From contig NW_022985450.1 in the NCBI RefSeq assembly GCF_010093595.1, forward strand, positions 1,056,188 through 1,120,187: a stretch of DNA of 64,000 nt, in the 5' to 3' direction. Source of the DNA: Mytilinidion resinicola. Its lineage: Eukaryota; Ascomycota; Dothideomycetes; Mytilinidiales; Mytilinidiaceae. The notes beneath the pieces are model-generated. The model was not told where the DNA came from and searched no databases. It saw only the letters and a list, made by a program, of their open reading frames with translations. Position numbers and translations under genes: made by a program. Below, piece after piece: positions 32,950-42,806 of this stretch (position 1 is its first letter; every line of letters begins with the position of its first letter).

Positions 32950-33081
32950 ATGCCTGAGAATATGAAAGCCTGGGTCAACGACGGCGCCGCCGGAGGCCTC
33001 GAGAAGAACCTGTACCAGCCTGCCGTTTACCACAACCCTCTCACGGCCTCTGTTCTCACCAAATTAAGAAGACCGAAATGC
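32950..33081 (+). pseudogene. Stump of a zinc-type alcohol dehydrogenase/quinone reductase
   Basis: A 43-codon frame begins MPENMKAW and contains GGLEKNL, the N-terminal pattern of fungal medium-chain dehydrogenases. After about 20 residues the similarity ends and a stop follows. No GroES or Rossmann domain is found downstream, so only the first few dozen bases of the gene remain. It lies 126 bp after the 697-residue gene. Confidence 0.55.
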
Positions 33082-34286
33082 TGACTTTAAGATGAATGAA
33101 GCCGCAATTACGAAGGTGAGTAGATACTAAGTGTGCATGTAAAGAAACCGGCTAACCACCTGGAACTTGATTGGCCACCAATAATTCGGCTAGCCGTTTA
33201 GAGTTTGGCTTGGGTGGCCTAGAATTGGGCTACTCATGTTTACTTTAACAAAATGCCCCAGTTCTAGGCCTCACTGCTAGCTTAATCCTGGAACCATCTG
33301 TCGCGTAAATTTGACCAAAAACTCTGACAAGGATAGCTCTATAGTTAGTTGGCTAACTGAGTTTGAACAGAGAAGTGAGTTGAAGGTGGGCATCCTGCGC
33401 AGCGGGTGAGCCGAAGATTAGCCGGAAGTAATTTTGCTTATAAACAGGCGATACAGCGCCTGTTTAGTCACCCTATGTTCCGCTCGTCTGACACCGCAAA
33501 CGCCGTCAAGAGAACCATCACGGCGCGTGTTTAGTAGTTACTAGTGCCGATCGAATAGTTATCGTCCCTCGCTTCACGAAGTCGACTTCATGAAGGACAG
33601 ATAGCGCTTGCTGAGAGCCCTGCCGACCCTCGGGATCCCCCACGACCTACCTCCTACTCCTAACCTTAAGTTTCTGCGATGCTTAATAAGTTAGGATCGA
33701 CCAGGATACATACAGAGCGCATCGCTCCATGTCATGCGGATCCGCATCGCTACCTCCATCGCGATACGCTCCTGTGATATGCAACAAGGTCACGTGGCCT
33801 AAATCACGTACCACTGTCACATGACCTTGCTTACGGGCTAACCGCCATCCATACTTGGTACGCGGCCCTCCGCGTCTCTTTCTACACATTGCAGCTACCT
33901 TTGTACTTCGTCTGTATACTCAATATAACAAGGTCTTCTCTCTGATCCTCGTATTGCGCCGTGACACTCTACGACTACGCCCACTTGTTGTAACCTATAG
34001 GCACCTATTACCGCTAGTCCCCTTTCAATCTAATATATATCATGACTAAGCGCGTTAGGGGCCCACTCGCGACTTCTTTCCCCCGAGCGCATCTATCTAT
34101 AGCTTACACTATAACTATTTCTTCAAAGTAAAACTTAGCCGCAAGAATGATAACATTTGAAGGAGGATTAAGAGGTATAATAACTAAATTACTCTAAAAT
34201 TCTATTCAAAGTTGACCTGCTAAATATGCTTTCAGAGAACAATATTCTACATAGCTGAAGTCCAAACTCCATGTCGGACGTCTAAT
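33082..34286. other. Gene-free region, possible LTR or transposon remnants
   Basis: About 1.2 kb with no recognised coding sequence. The stretch 33600-34050 has the look of an LTR or promoter (CACGTG, TATA-like and pyrimidine-rich blocks, then short ORFs), but I find no second copy or target duplication here, so it is not called as an element. Confidence 0.4.
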
Positions 34287-36140
34287 TTACATCCTCCCCA
34301 TCATAGCAGCAAGCGCCACCTCCCTAACCCGCCGTATGTACATCTCACTGGTGTGCTGCGCGAGATCGGCAAAGATGACTTCCCTCAGCTCTTCGGGCGT
34401 CACGCGCGACGCTGCCGCGCCGCCGTTCTCCCGGTCGCGGAGAAGGACAACGTCGCCGGCGTTGGTCAGCGGAGCATCCGGTGTCGGCCACAGCGGAAGC
34501 TCCTCCCACGGAGTCGGCGGCGCGGCGGGAAGGGTCTGAACCCTAACAACTGCCGAGCCGCGGGAGCGGCGGACGACTTTGACAGGCGGAGGCGCGGTCG
34601 CGCTCGTGACGGATGAAGGGGGCGACGCGGTCATCAGTTTTGCCAGCGACTTCACGTAGGCGGCGTTGCTTAGCCGAAGGACCGGGTCGCCTTCGTTTGC
34701 AAAGGATAGGAAAACACCAGACCCATGGGCGCGTCGGGGCAATGGCGTCAGCGAGAGAGGTGGGGCGCCGAAGGTTACGCAGTTGATGCTGTGAAACTGA
34801 CTTGCGAGTGCCGTCAAGTCCGAGTGGACGGAGGTCGATAGCATGTGGCTGTACAATATTGCGGCCACAGCGCCCCCTGCGGAGTGGCCGGTGAACAGAA
34901 GGGAAGGCCGCGCCGAGGAAGCTGGATGCTGTTGCAGCTGTGCCGCGACTTGGCCCACCATTGCCTTGGTGACCTGAAGGAATCCCGCATGGCATGCATT
35001 CTCCTCGTCGTCCAGGAATCCAACGGGCTTTGCAGCAGTCGCCGCCTTGTTGACGGCCCAATCTGAGAGACTCCGAAACTGAGTACCGCGTATGGAGACG
35101 ATGACGACTCGAGAGTCGTCGATGAGCTGGTCGTCTATAATCATTGCTTTGATGTCTTTGGACGAATCTGCTGGAGTGTACGTTCCCCGTCGAGTGCGTG
35201 CTTGCGAGTCATAGCAATCATTCGATGCGTGTGCAGCACGACAAATCATGGACCACGTTGGGAGAGAAGTGCTGAACGACGGCAGTTGCGGTGGTAATCG
35301 AGAGTTTTTGAACAGGGCAGCCTTCTTCGCCAAAGAGGATCTCTCTCGGGCTGCGTCGTCTTGAGGCTCTTGTCGCCTGGCCGCAACGGTACGTGAACGC
35401 TGCTGATATTGCAATCTGCCCGGCACGCGGGGGTCGACGGTGTCCTCGCCCTCTTCTGCAATCAGCTCCGTGGACCCAAAGCTGTATACTGACGCCCCAC
35501 TAGAGTATATCGATGAGGCACTGGAGTATATCGATACAGAGTCGCTGGAAAATATTGACGACGAGTCTCTGGAGTATAACGATGAGGCGCTGGACTGAGT
35601 CTCTTCGATGGCGAGGTCTTCAAACGAACCCAAGGCTGCTTCATATGTGTCTTCTTCTCCAGTGGACTGCGCCGATGAGGTTCGAATGGAAGTCGGCCGC
35701 ACAGAAAGTTCTGGCTCATTAAGTAGGCCGCTTGACGTCGCACCGGGTCCTTCGTCACGCTTTGAGTCGGTATGAATGTGGGTAGAGTCCGCGGGGAGAT
35801 CAGGCTTCCTCGTCTGGGATTCCGCAGTCCCATCCCGTTGACGAAATGACTCCGGCACCGGAGGAGGCTGATCAAGCACGGGGCCAGCCAGTTTTGTTTT
35901 GGACGAATTTCGTGACAGGAAAGTTGGCGTTAGTATGCCAGCCCTCCAATCTGTATTTGTTCGTGTTGGCTTCGTAGCCGTGAAAGGGAGACCAGGAACC
36001 CGTGAAGGAGCAGAGGCGTCGACCTGCGCCGCCTTCGCAGGCTTGACCTTGTGACCTCCTCTGGGCATGATGCGATTCGAAGAGAGGATCGTTGTGCAGA
36101 CAAAAGATAGGATTAGTGTGCGGAGATTGTCGAGTTGCAA
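34287..36140 (-). CDS. Class 3 (fungal-type) lipase domain protein
   Basis: Intron-less, 617 codons from the first Met; MPRGGHK at residue 25 is an alternative start and may be the true one. Residues 40-290 are low-complexity with repeated SSIYSS/SIYSSAS motifs. The lipase domain follows: CHAGF, VVIVSIRGTQ with the conserved RGT, nucleophile motif GHSAGG (Ser about 420), NCVTFGAPPLSL, and NEGDPVLRL with the probable catalytic Asp (about 485). A His in AQHTSEMYIRR near the C-terminus could complete the triad. It should hydrolyse acylglycerol or phospholipid esters; location uncertain because no clear signal peptide is seen (the first 20 residues are moderately hydrophobic). Frame intact. Confidence 0.85.
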   Translation of the reverse strand: MQLDNLRTLILSFVCTTILSSNRIMPRGGHKVKPAKAAQVDASAPSRVPGLPFTATKPTRTNTDWRAGILTPTFLSRNSSKTKLAGPVLDQPPPVPESFRQRDGTAESQTRKPDLPADSTHIHTDSKRDEGPGATSSGLLNEPELSVRPTSIRTSSAQSTGEEDTYEAALGSFEDLAIEETQSSASSLYSRDSSSIFSSDSVSIYSSASSIYSSGASVYSFGSTELIAEEGEDTVDPRVPGRLQYQQRSRTVAARRQEPQDDAARERSSLAKKAALFKNSRLPPQLPSFSTSLPTWSMICRAAHASNDCYDSQARTRRGTYTPADSSKDIKAMIIDDQLIDDSRVVIVSIRGTQFRSLSDWAVNKAATAAKPVGFLDDEENACHAGFLQVTKAMVGQVAAQLQQHPASSARPSLLFTGHSAGGAVAAILYSHMLSTSVHSDLTALASQFHSINCVTFGAPPLSLTPLPRRAHGSGVFLSFANEGDPVLRLSNAAYVKSLAKLMTASPPSSVTSATAPPPVKVVRRSRGSAVVRVQTLPAAPPTPWEELPLWPTPDAPLTNAGDVVLLRDRENGGAAASRVTPEELREVIFADLAQHTSEMYIRRVREVALAAMMGRM

Positions 36141-36563
36141 AGGCCTTGAGAGCGATGGAGCGAGTTCAGTTTGCTGAAACAGTGATCACATAGATGGAGG
36201 AGTGGTGCTATCATAGCCACGTGTGAATTGCGGTCTGTTTTGAATCCATCGCTTCCATCAATGTCGCTCCGGCCACAGCGAGGCTGGCTGGCACCGCCAT
36301 GGCCGAGAAATTGCGAGCCATCAAAGGGCGCCACGGCGTCTGGACATGCGAGCTTGGAGCAATTCGCATGTCCAGCCATGCCACCTTATCGACGCCGTGC
36401 AGTAGTCGGAGCGGCCAGATGGTGTGTCGGTGCCAATAGTGAGGTTTTAGTGAGCATATGTGGCGGCCACGGGAAAGCTTGGGGGCGACGCGGCTCCTTT
36501 TAGGGTCTGAGACGCAAGGCTCCAAGGAGCGCCACGATACCTATATAGTCCTAGTCTGCGACT

Positions 36564-36631
36564 TGTGCATGAATCCGGACTGTGCATTGATCCGGATTGT
36601 GCATGGATCCGGATTGTGCATGGATCTGGAT
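36564..36631. repeat. 17-bp tandem repeat, four units
   Basis: Units of the form TGTGCATGGATCCGGAT, four in a row with one or two differences each. Located upstream of the lipase gene. Confidence 0.9.
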
Positions 36632-36855
36632 CCCTTTTGGTGGTCGAGATAAGGTTCCATAAGATACGCTAAGCCATAAGCGTTTGGCGTCGACCACTTC
36701 CGGATCGTGGAGAGCTAGTGGCTTAACAGCCGCGTGGCTTTGCTGTGTGTATACACTCAGCTGGAGCTCATGCGCTCGTGGGGAATCTAAACAAGGGTGT
36801 GATCGCGATGACAAGGGCAGTTGATGTATGTACGAGGTCGATGCGTATACATACA

Positions 36856-36975
36856 AGGGGTGATCAAGAACGGAGTGCCCCCCCACAAACAAAGCCAAAC
36901 CTGTCCGGGTTGTTTTCCTTCGAGACTGTGGCTGCAGGTACACTGGGGGGAGGCACTCCGTTCATCATCACCCCT
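36856..36975. repeat. 120-bp foldback (long inverted repeat)
   Basis: Left arm 36856-36884 begins AGGGGTGATCAAGAACGGAG. The right arm 36945-36975 is its inverted copy with about three differences. The 60-bp centre has no coding sense. No target duplication is evident, so it may be a miniature transposon or simply a stable hairpin. Confidence 0.75.
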
Positions 36976-38136
36976 GGTAGAGTTCTGCCCACTCCGACTC
37001 CGTGGCGTAAAGCCGCGAGCTGGCCTTCCAGCGTGTCAAATACCATGATGCACGATGCAAACAGCTCGGGGAGTCACAGCTTCGCTTCTAGACATCTCGC
37101 TTCTAGGCACGCAGGAACCCTTCAAATATGGCATTCTCCAAAAGTGCCCGTGACAGTCCCGCCAGCCTGCAGAATGATTCCCGCTCGTATGGACTTATCG
37201 ACACTGCCGCCGATGCACTTCCCTTATGCAACGACTATAGTTACAGACCGTCAATTGACTAAAGAGGCCCAGCAATACCTCACTGCCTCTCATTGTACAC
37301 GGCTTGGTGGGCATCGGAGGGTGTTGGTGGGAGAGCGGTGGATTCTTCAGCCGCACGCAGCTAACCACTGCCTTACCCGGCCCCTCTCCCATTCCTTCTT
37401 AAGTCCGCTTCACAGAAGCTGGCGCGTCCATCCTGACTCTTGAAGCTAGAAATCGGAGTCGCCGTATCGATGGATTCGTCGCTAAGCTCTCTGCATGCCG
37501 CACTTGCAGCCCAAGGCGGTTGCTTATCGCGTCTGACCACATGCAAGCCACGTAGCTTGCGAAGCTGTGCGTCGCTCCAGCCTCGTCCTGCGTCCGGTAG
37601 AAACTAACCCAGCGCTAAAATCAAGCCACACATTTACTGTATAAGGCAGCACGTCCGGGCGCCTCTAGAGGGGAATAGCGACCTCCTAGCCAATCAATAT
37701 TCCAGCTAGTTCAGCATTACCCCAGAAAAGGAGGTTGAGCAGGGTCGACTCAGTTTCCGCGCTACAGGTCCTCGGACGTAAAGAGAGCCTGTAGTTATAG
37801 CGTAGATCTCCAAAAACAGACTGCCGTAGCACACCCGGTCCCACAGACGGCCGAAAAGGATCATGCAGAACGGAACCTGCAATCCGGACCGGAGCCAAGC
37901 AGTCCAGATCGATTCTTGTTGCCAGCTGCATGTCGGCCGCTCCATGCTAACTAGCACAGAGTAGAGTCGATGGCAACGCCTTCGCTGCCTTCGGTATAGG
38001 GGTGAAGAGTATAGATGCTGCAAGGATCCAGATCGAGACCGATCTTTCCCTCGTGCATAAAGGCACCTTTCTCCGCCTACTTCTTCATAGCCTTTCGCAA
38101 GTTCCTTCTTCAGTGCAATTGCACACTACTCTCGCC

Positions 38137-39782
38137 ATGTCGTCGAAAAATTCGGCTGATATCGAAATCCAGGTGCGAGAATCGGACGCTTCCACGTCGA
38201 TATGCGACCAGATCGATTCCTTGACGGATGATTGGGATGCACCTCACAACAAAGAAAACCCCAGGAACTGGAGTGCCTGTGAGCGATATGCTATAGCCTT
38301 CACGTTTCGCGAGCAGAGCTGACGTAACCGCAGTGAAGAAGGGCTGTCATACCATCCCAGTGGCGCTGCTTTGCCTGAGCGTGACGGCCGGCTCGTCTAT
38401 GATCACACCCGGCGTGTTCGCGATCGGGTACAAGTTCCATGTGTCTCACACTGCCGCGCTGCTCCCCCTATCGTTGTTTGTCCTTGGACTGGCGATCGGG
38501 CCGGTGCTTGCTGCGCCTATTTCGGAAACCCGCGGTCGGGCCATTGTCTACAAAGTTAGCATACCTCTATACATGCTTTTCATTCTTGGCGCCGGCTTCT
38601 CGAAGTCCTTTGCAGGCTTGCTGGTATGCCGCACCCTCGCAGCGATTTCTGGTGCTCCATGTCTTGCTGTAGGAGCAGGCACCGTCGCGGATCTCTTCGA
38701 GCCAAGCAAGATGGCCGGCCCCGGCGCTATCGTGGTCATGGCACCGTTCTTGGGTCCTTGTAAGTAATACTCCGTCGCCTTGCGACGTGGCGTCGGCACT
38801 AACTGATTGTTACTTCTAGGCCTTGGACCAGTCATCGGAGGCTTCGCAGCAACATATACAGAGTATCGGTGGACGCAGTGGTCTACTATTTTCCTCGCAC
38901 TGGCTGCGTACATCCTCATTCTTCCAACGCAGGAAACACACCGGAAAGTGTTGCTAAAGCGAAAAGCCCTGCGAATGGGCCTTCCACCTCCGGAGCCAGA
39001 GCTCGCGCCGCGGGAGGCCATCAAGATGCTACTCACTATCACCCTCTTCCGCCCAATCCGCATGCTTACGTCGGAGCCTATCGTTCTCTTGTATTCCGTC
39101 TACAACGCATTTACTTTCAGCGTGCTATTCGCCTTCTTCGAGGCTTACCCATTCGTGTTTATGGGAGAGTACGGCTTCAACATCTGGCAGTACGGCCTCA
39201 CGTTCTTAGGGATTGGCGGCGGCGTGCTACTCGGGGCGGTCGGCGCAATTCTGGTCGATCTCTTGGTGTATCAGAGAATCGTGCGGGAGGGCGGTGACCG
39301 CATCAGAAATAGGGGGCCTGAGCAAAGACTATACATCGGCATGATTGGCGATCTCTGCCTCCCCATCGGGTAGGCCAATCCACGGTCCACACAGGCTAGA
39401 GATCGCGGGCTCGTTATGCTGACTCCTCTACAGGCTCATTTGGTTCGCCCTAACCGCCAAATCATCTATCCACTGGATCGTGCCGGTCCTAGCTGGCATT
39501 CCATTCGCCTTTGGCAACGTTACCGTCTTCATCTCAGCGGCCCTCTATATGCTAGATGTCTATGGCCCACTCAGTGGCGCATCTGCCATGGCTGCCAACG
39601 GTCTGCTGCGATATACAATGGGCGCCAGCTTTCCCTTGTTTACCGTGCAAATGTACCAAGCGCTAGGCGTTAAATGGGCGACATTGCTTCTGGCTTTTGT
39701 GTGCCTGCTTATGGTACCAATCCCGTGGGTGTTCTACAAGTATGGACCAGGCATTCGGAAAAAGAGTCCCTACAGCCAATGA
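38137..39782 (+). CDS. MFS transporter, DHA1-type drug:proton antiporter
   Basis: Four exons by splice signals: 38137-38278, 38334-38759, 38820-39369, 39434-39782, joining to 488 residues. This is typical for 12-TM DHA1 carriers. Starts MSSKNSADIE; family features are PRNWSA before TM1, the loop 2-3 motif APISETRGRAIVYK, and the TM4-5 region GLLVCRTLAAISGAPCLA. The last exon ends YGPGIRKKSPYSQ. Intron 1 has a GCTGAC branch site 15 bases before its AG. It should export small molecules at the plasma membrane; substrate unknown. No pathway cluster is evident next to it. Confidence 0.85.
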
Positions 39783-39927
39783 TCTGCCTGATTGAATAGA
39801 CGCCAAAGGTTATATAGCCTTATGCAGCCACTTGATATTGAAGCGCTTACGCCCGTAGCTGTTGTGAACGTATCGAGCATCGTGTTGGTAGCCCAGTGTT
39901 AAGTACTATCTCGAGCACATCGTTATC

Positions 39928-40251
39928 ATGTCGCAGCCTTGTACTGTACAATCACGTATCTCTGTAGACTTTTCAGTGGAGGATGGGAACCGGCACCTTA
40001 AAAGCGTCTCTGCGAAAGAAGCTCTCATCACAATGCCCGCATGGAACGGTTCGATTTCAAGACAAATCCGCTTATGCGAAGTGTGCATTAAAGTGTTCGA
40101 TGGCCGGTGGCCTGACGGGCGTCGAGTCCAAACGTTCATTACGGACGGGACGCAGAAGTCCAAGAAGAGCAGGAAGCAGGACGGAGACAAACGGGACGAG
40201 AAGGCACGCTTGGAGGATTTCAACAGGTTCATCGAAAGCGAGCAGGCATAG
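39928..40251 (+). CDS. Small hypothetical protein
   Basis: 107 codons starting MSQPCTVQSRISVDF and ending in a Lys/Arg/Glu-rich tail (SKKSRKQDGDKRDEKARLED). The composition looks like coding sequence and the middle has CEVCIKVFDGRW, a single CxxC. No domain recognised. It lies between the MFS gene and the 3' end of the ceramidase gene. An overlapping minus-strand frame exists, so the call is tentative. Confidence 0.35.
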   Translation: MSQPCTVQSRISVDFSVEDGNRHLKSVSAKEALITMPAWNGSISRQIRLCEVCIKVFDGRWPDGRRVQTFITDGTQKSKKSRKQDGDKRDEKARLEDFNRFIESEQA

Positions 40252-40394
40252 CGTGTTCTTCTCAAGAGCCGCAGTGGCTGAGCCCGTGAAGAAAAGGACG
40301 AGGAAAGCGATTGCAGCGAGCAATTGCCGCGGAAGTGATTACCTATGAAATTAGCAAAACTGAAAATCAAACAACCATCTCCACCACTTCGTCA

Positions 40395-41523
40395 TCACAC
40401 GCCCCACACGTACCTTCGAGGCAGCGCCACGGACATCGCCTTCATCCTCTCGTCCATCATAGTCTCTGAATTTTTCCTCTCCCTCACGTTCTCATTCCTA
40501 GCAATCTTCTTCCCGTACTCATCCAACGCCTCAATCGTCTGGATGTAGTTGTATCCTGCTACCGCAGAGCAGACATACCACCACCCGTGCATCTCAAACA
40601 TCCAACTCACCGGCATCCTAACACGGTGCCGTAGCTCGCGCATGGACGCACAGGTATGGAAGTCCAGGCGCCACAGCGCGTAGCCAAAGAGAAACAAGAC
40701 TACACCCACGGTGTAGAGCCGCCGTAAGCGCTGCTTGAGCTTTGGGGCCCCACACGCGCTCGACGCGGCATATGAGCAGCGCGGTGACGAGGCCGCACAT
40801 GCTGACGAAGGAATATTGGTGGAGTGCTGTGTTGTTCGATATGAGGAAGTTGAGGATGCTGGTGGTTTCGAGGAGTATGAGCGAAGCTAGGATGCGGCGG
40901 TATGGCAGGGCGCGCGATGCTGGCAGGCAGGGGGAGAGGGAGTAATAGAGGAGAGCGCTGGAGAAGATGTGCATGGTGAGTTGGTCAGCTAGATTATATT
41001 TTTTAGCGAGTGCGTGTGGAGAGAGGGGGCAGTGTTGAGGGTGGACTTGGCAGGAGAGAAAAATCACGTGCCGATTTGTGTGTTGTATTTCAGTGTTGCG
41101 TGATTCCATGTCGATGCGAGACCGACAAGAGAGAAAGTCAAGTATAATCTCCAGGCTGAGCGATTTCTGTAGTAGCTACGGAGAGCGAGGACGACTAGGA
41201 AGGTAAGCTTTGACTTTGTGGTTCAGGGAGAGATCGCGGAGAGTGTATCGGGAAGGACACTGATGGGACTTACTGTAGGCGAGACTTGTAATTGCGTTCA
41301 TAAACTCGGCAATGTAGGGTGAGACGATATATTTCTGCAGCAATTGAGCATTCAGGGGAAGGAAAAATGTGACCTATGAGAGACTGACCTCTTCGCAGAA
41401 ACTGAAAGTAATTGCATCTCGGGGTTGAAAGGAAAAGGTGAGTTGGGCATGGGGAACTATTGAATGCTCATTCTTCCCCCAGTAGTAAGGGGTTGTGGAC
41501 TCGCTGAATGAGTGATGCGGCAT
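40395..41523 (-). pseudogene. Alkaline ceramidase (YPC1/YDC1-like) with a lost zinc ligand and a frameshift
   Basis: A multi-pass ER membrane ceramidase. Minus-strand exons: from 41523 (MPHHSFSESTTPYYWG, to FCEE near 41390), 41334-41274 (KYIVSPYIAEFMNA), 41194-41072 (ALRSYYRNRSAW, STWNHATLKYNTQ), then 40988-40395. The intron 40989-41071 appears to use a GC donor. Known catalytic residues of the family: the Glu in CEE, the His in NHATL and the Asp in ADQL are present. The zinc motif HGWWH reads HGWWY (Tyr codon 40575-40577), so one ligand is lost. There is also one extra base in a GGGGCCCC run (40744-40751) that breaks the frame before KLKQRLRRLYTVG. A sequencing error would explain the frameshift but not the Tyr. 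First-exon boundaries are uncertain. Confidence 0.75.
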
Positions 41524-42064
41524 AACGAGAGCTGGGATGCGCATGAAGGAGGAAATCAAGCGGTGGAGAGCGAAAGGACTTGGGGTCGGATCTGACGAAT
41601 TTACATAAACCTCGTGAGGAAGGAGGATGAAAGAGACGATGAAGCGACATTCTAAGGACAAGGCCGCAAGTCGAGGACTTAGACGCGGGCTTCCTAGAAA
41701 TAGAATAGGTAAGATCCGGACTTTTTTGAAAAATGAAATTAGCCTTGAGGCGTCACGGTTCCAATTCTGCCGTTCATCACCTTTCTATACTTTGGAACGT
41801 TTCCGAACGGAGGAATATACCAGTCTCATACTTCTCAATATTCCCATGCACCTCAATAGGGGACTGGTCGACCTCAGCCGCGTGATGACTTAGCAGCAAA
41901 GCCAGCGTGTTTGCACTGCCCAGTCGATAGTGGCCATTCTTGATAATCAAAAGTGACTATCCAATTCGGTGCTTTAACGGTCGCGTATTGACGCTACAAG
42001 GCTGTTTGATGCTCGCCCTCCCCACCCGCGGTCCCCGCCATTCCCCAACTCGCCGCATACCCGC

Positions 42065-42343
42065 TCAAACCCACCAATCTGCCACCTTAACAACCGCAAC
42101 ACAAACAGACATGCTGATAATCTCCGGTGCCGTCCCTGTCCTGTATATCTTCCACACCCATAAACCAAAACCGACATTGTGCACGCCAATGACTCGAAAG
42201 AGAGGGCGGTCGGCGAGTTCCGGCACGCCCCAAGTGGAGGCAAGGGTGGATGGGTAGAGTAGCGTGTAGGTGCCGCTGGCGATAATCGCGAGTGGGAGGC
42301 TGCAGGCGAGTGTGCGGGATAGGGGGTTGAGGTAGTAATGCAT
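42065..42343 (-). CDS. DUF4267-like small membrane protein
   Basis: 92 codons from MHYYLNPLSRTL with three or four hydrophobic segments: LAIIASGTYTLLYPSTLA, LFRVIGVHNVGFGLWVW and ISMSVCVAVVKVADWW. The arrangement of a TYTLLYPSTLASTWGVPE block followed by FRVIGVHNVGFGL resembles the fungal DUF4267 family. A GT follows VADWW, so a further short 3' exon is likely and the stop given here may lie in an intron. Function unknown. Confidence 0.65.
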   Translation of the reverse strand: MHYYLNPLSRTLACSLPLAIIASGTYTLLYPSTLASTWGVPELADRPLFRVIGVHNVGFGLWVWKIYRTGTAPEIISMSVCVAVVKVADWWV

Positions 42344-42806
42344 CGTGTGGTGAGCTTTAGGTGACTCGCTGGGTGTGGAGGTTGGGGAGAGGAGGCTGGG
42401 CGTTTGGGCGTGCTTTGAAATGGTCTCCTTGATTTCGTAGAAAACTCGGAAGATGCTGTGGAGCCGCCCTTGGATGCACCCACGTTGTACGAGCTGTCCG
42501 ATCTCGTTTCCGCAGCATCACCCACGCTCCGCACCCTTTTCCAAATAAAGATCCTCTTGGCTGACGGATGTATATCTTAAATGGGGTTGGTGTTGGTATC
42601 GATTGCAGTGCTTTAGCTGAAGTTGCACTGTCTGTCGTCTGCAGGGGAAGAAGTGCCGGGTTTCTCGATGGTATTTCATCTTGGCATACTTGTTTCGCAA
42701 GAGATGAGGCTCTAACCAAGGTTCTCTTCATCTACTGGACTGCGATGAATGTGATGAGGAGATTGAAGATGATTGATCGAATTGCAGATCTAGATATCAG
42801 AATATA
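42344..42806. other. Spacer between DUF4267-like and RBR genes
   Basis: 463 bp with no convincing gene. Holds the upstream region of the minus-strand DUF4267-like gene and the 3' UTR of the minus-strand RBR gene. Confidence 0.5.

Larger units (their letters stand above)
36141..38136. other. Long intergenic region with a 17-bp tandem array and a foldback
   Basis: Two kilobases between the divergently oriented lipase and MFS genes. Open frames occur (the longest, 36745-37443 plus, 232 codons) but have no recognisable domain and are dominated by low-complexity sequence, so none is called. Two short repeat structures are annotated separately. The region must include the promoters of both neighbours. 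Confidence 0.5.

Noticed and set aside
33600..34060. Possible solo LTR
   Set aside because: No repeat partner, no convincing ends and no target duplication within this window.
36745..37443. 232-codon plus-strand frame
   Set aside because: It runs through the foldback and low-complexity sequence and shows no domain or splice structure.
23570..39782. Secondary metabolite cluster (dehydrogenase, P450, MFS, lipase)
   Set aside because: No backbone synthase, the P450 and dehydrogenase are dead, and spacing and orientation show no cluster logic.
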